From Prostheceraeus crozeri (Eukaryota; Platyhelminthes; Polycladida; Euryleptidae): 64,000 bases of DNA. The position numbers and the translations under genes are program-made. Below are positions 63,021 to 64,000 of this stretch, in pieces. Location of the stretch: contig CAJQUW010005372.1 of assembly GCA_907163375.1 (NCBI GenBank), positions 30,271 to 94,270 on the forward strand, in the 5' to 3' direction. Below the pieces are notes generated by a model, which had not been told where the DNA came from, ran no database searches, and saw only the letters and a program-made list of their open reading frames with translations. Position 1 is the stretch's first letter. Every line of letters begins with the position of its first letter.

Positions 63021-63189
63021 GAAAAGATGTCAAACAACAAAGCAATAAAAAAATAATTTGTTCAGTAAAATGTTTTTGCTGTATACCAATGTTACCACAA
63101 AATTCAAATATTATATTTTAAAAAAATAGACAAAATTAAAGCTGATAATAAAAAATAAAATATTAAAACATTATATTTGTATATTTTTA

Positions 63190-63990
63190 TTACTCGGTAA
63201 ACAATTGTTCGATAACTCTTTCATGAATTTTTTTATCAATATTAATTGTGATAAATCCATAATCTTTTGACCAAGCATTATTACACGATTGTTTAAATTC
63301 ATCTTTATCTCTTATACATAAATCTCTTAACAAATCACTTAAGTTTCTTGCATTTATTTCAAATAGTATAAATATATTTGCATTCTTTCTAATAACACTT
63401 CCATCTAATGAATACATACTTTGTGTCAAATAAAATACACTACAGTTATTATGTCTACCTCTTGTGAAATAATTTCTTTGAACTGACTGATTTCTGTCAT
63501 TAACACAATCATCAAAAATTACACAATGTTTCATTGTTTTATCTAGCTTTACTAGGATCTTGCATATTACCACTATCATCTATTAATTGTATTTTTTATA
63601 TGCTTATTTTTATTGGATTCAACTAAATGTTTATTTTTTGCTGCTTCTTCACACCACAAATTTATTTCTTCTTCATATTCAGATTTTTCGTATTCTTCGA
63701 ATAGAGAAGCAATTGCTGTTTTTGTAAGATTATTTTCAAATCCATATTTTAAAAATTGATAGACGGGTTGTTCTGCCGTTGTTGTATAAATTATAAGATT
63801 GTTATAATCCAAAAAATTTGGAGTCGTTAAAATTTTAAATAATAGATATGTTTTTCCACATCCTGATCTTCCGCAAATAACTGCTAAAACTTTATTAGAT
63901 AAATTTTGGATGATGATTAAATTTAAGTTTTTTTTTATTTAAAGACATTTCATTCATTTTTAAAGTAATAAATTCATCCATTATTGAATT
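63190..63990 (-). pseudogene. A32-like DNA-packaging ATPase, frameshifted
   Basis: The FtsK/HerA-type ATPase fills viral capsids with DNA. In minus-strand order, Walker A GRSGCGKT lies near 63860-63885, followed by YTTTAEQP (frame 63576-63812). Walker B CVIFDDC and FTRGRHNNCSVFYLTQS follow (frame 63190-63579), ending in the stop at 63190. The reading frame changes at an A9 run near 63931-63939, at an A6 run near 63590 and again near 63550. All lie in or near short homopolymers or linkers, while the motifs themselves are intact. Either the gene is dead or the assembly has indel errors. It faces the 209-aa gene tail to tail. Confidence 0.82.
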
Positions 63991-64000
63991 AGTGTTTTTA

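Larger units (their letters stand above)
61592..64000. mobile_element. End of an integrated Polinton-like virus/Maverick relative
   Basis: Repetitive noncoding end, then a 209-aa membrane protein gene and, converging on it, a packaging-type ATPase gene cut by the window end. Composition is markedly more AT-rich than the rest. I recall similar protein pairs (packaging ATPase plus a small hydrophobic-core protein) from Polinton-like viruses in animals and fungi. No polymerase, integrase or capsid gene falls inside the window, so the assignment rests on the ATPase and the pairing. Confidence 0.6.

Overview
The window is an AT-rich stretch of an animal nuclear genome. The grounds are a gene with eleven short exons, GT-AG introns and multi-kilobase introns, plus remnants of tRNA-derived SINEs, non-LTR retrotransposons, Tc1/mariner-like transposons and many short inverted-repeat elements. 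A pancreatic-type lipase with a C-terminal PLAT domain, a PGRP-domain receptor and this repeat mix suggest an invertebrate, probably marine. The sequence alone does not fix the phylum.

Layout: 1-17.5 kb holds no convincing host gene. It contains a hAT-like element (931-1676), one copy of a ~0.7 kb repeat (1906-2602), fold-back elements, a SINE (9888-10057), a 5'-truncated LINE (11590-12340) and a long-TIR element with a 5-bp target duplication (16121-16843). An intronless minus-strand gene at 17564-20179 encodes an 871-aa type I membrane protein: signal peptide, three PAN/apple-like cysteine-rich repeats, a lectin-like stretch, a PGRP domain lacking zinc ligands, one membrane span and a 256-aa cytoplasmic tail I cannot assign. 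After 4.4 kb of repeats, a plus-strand lipase gene occupies 24625-59575. Its 11 exons join in phase to 505 codons with an intact catalytic triad.

The lipase introns carry most of the mobile DNA: a Tc1-like element with both terminal inverted repeats (29847-31205), a second copy of the 0.7 kb repeat, a SINE/LINE pair, a frameshifted transposase (41023-41537), RT fragments and several MITEs. None interrupts an exon. Downstream, 59.7-61.5 kb is an old duplicate of lipase intron 7 sequence.

The right edge (about 61.6-64 kb) is different: more AT-rich, intronless and virus-like. A perfect 68-bp inverted repeat and a 78-bp tandem array precede a 209-aa membrane protein. Facing it is a frameshifted viral-type DNA-packaging ATPase cut by the window end. 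This looks like one end of an integrated Polinton-like virus or Maverick relative.

The two host genes may serve gut or surface functions (lipid digestion; recognition of bacterial cell wall), but adjacency alone does not show that they work together.
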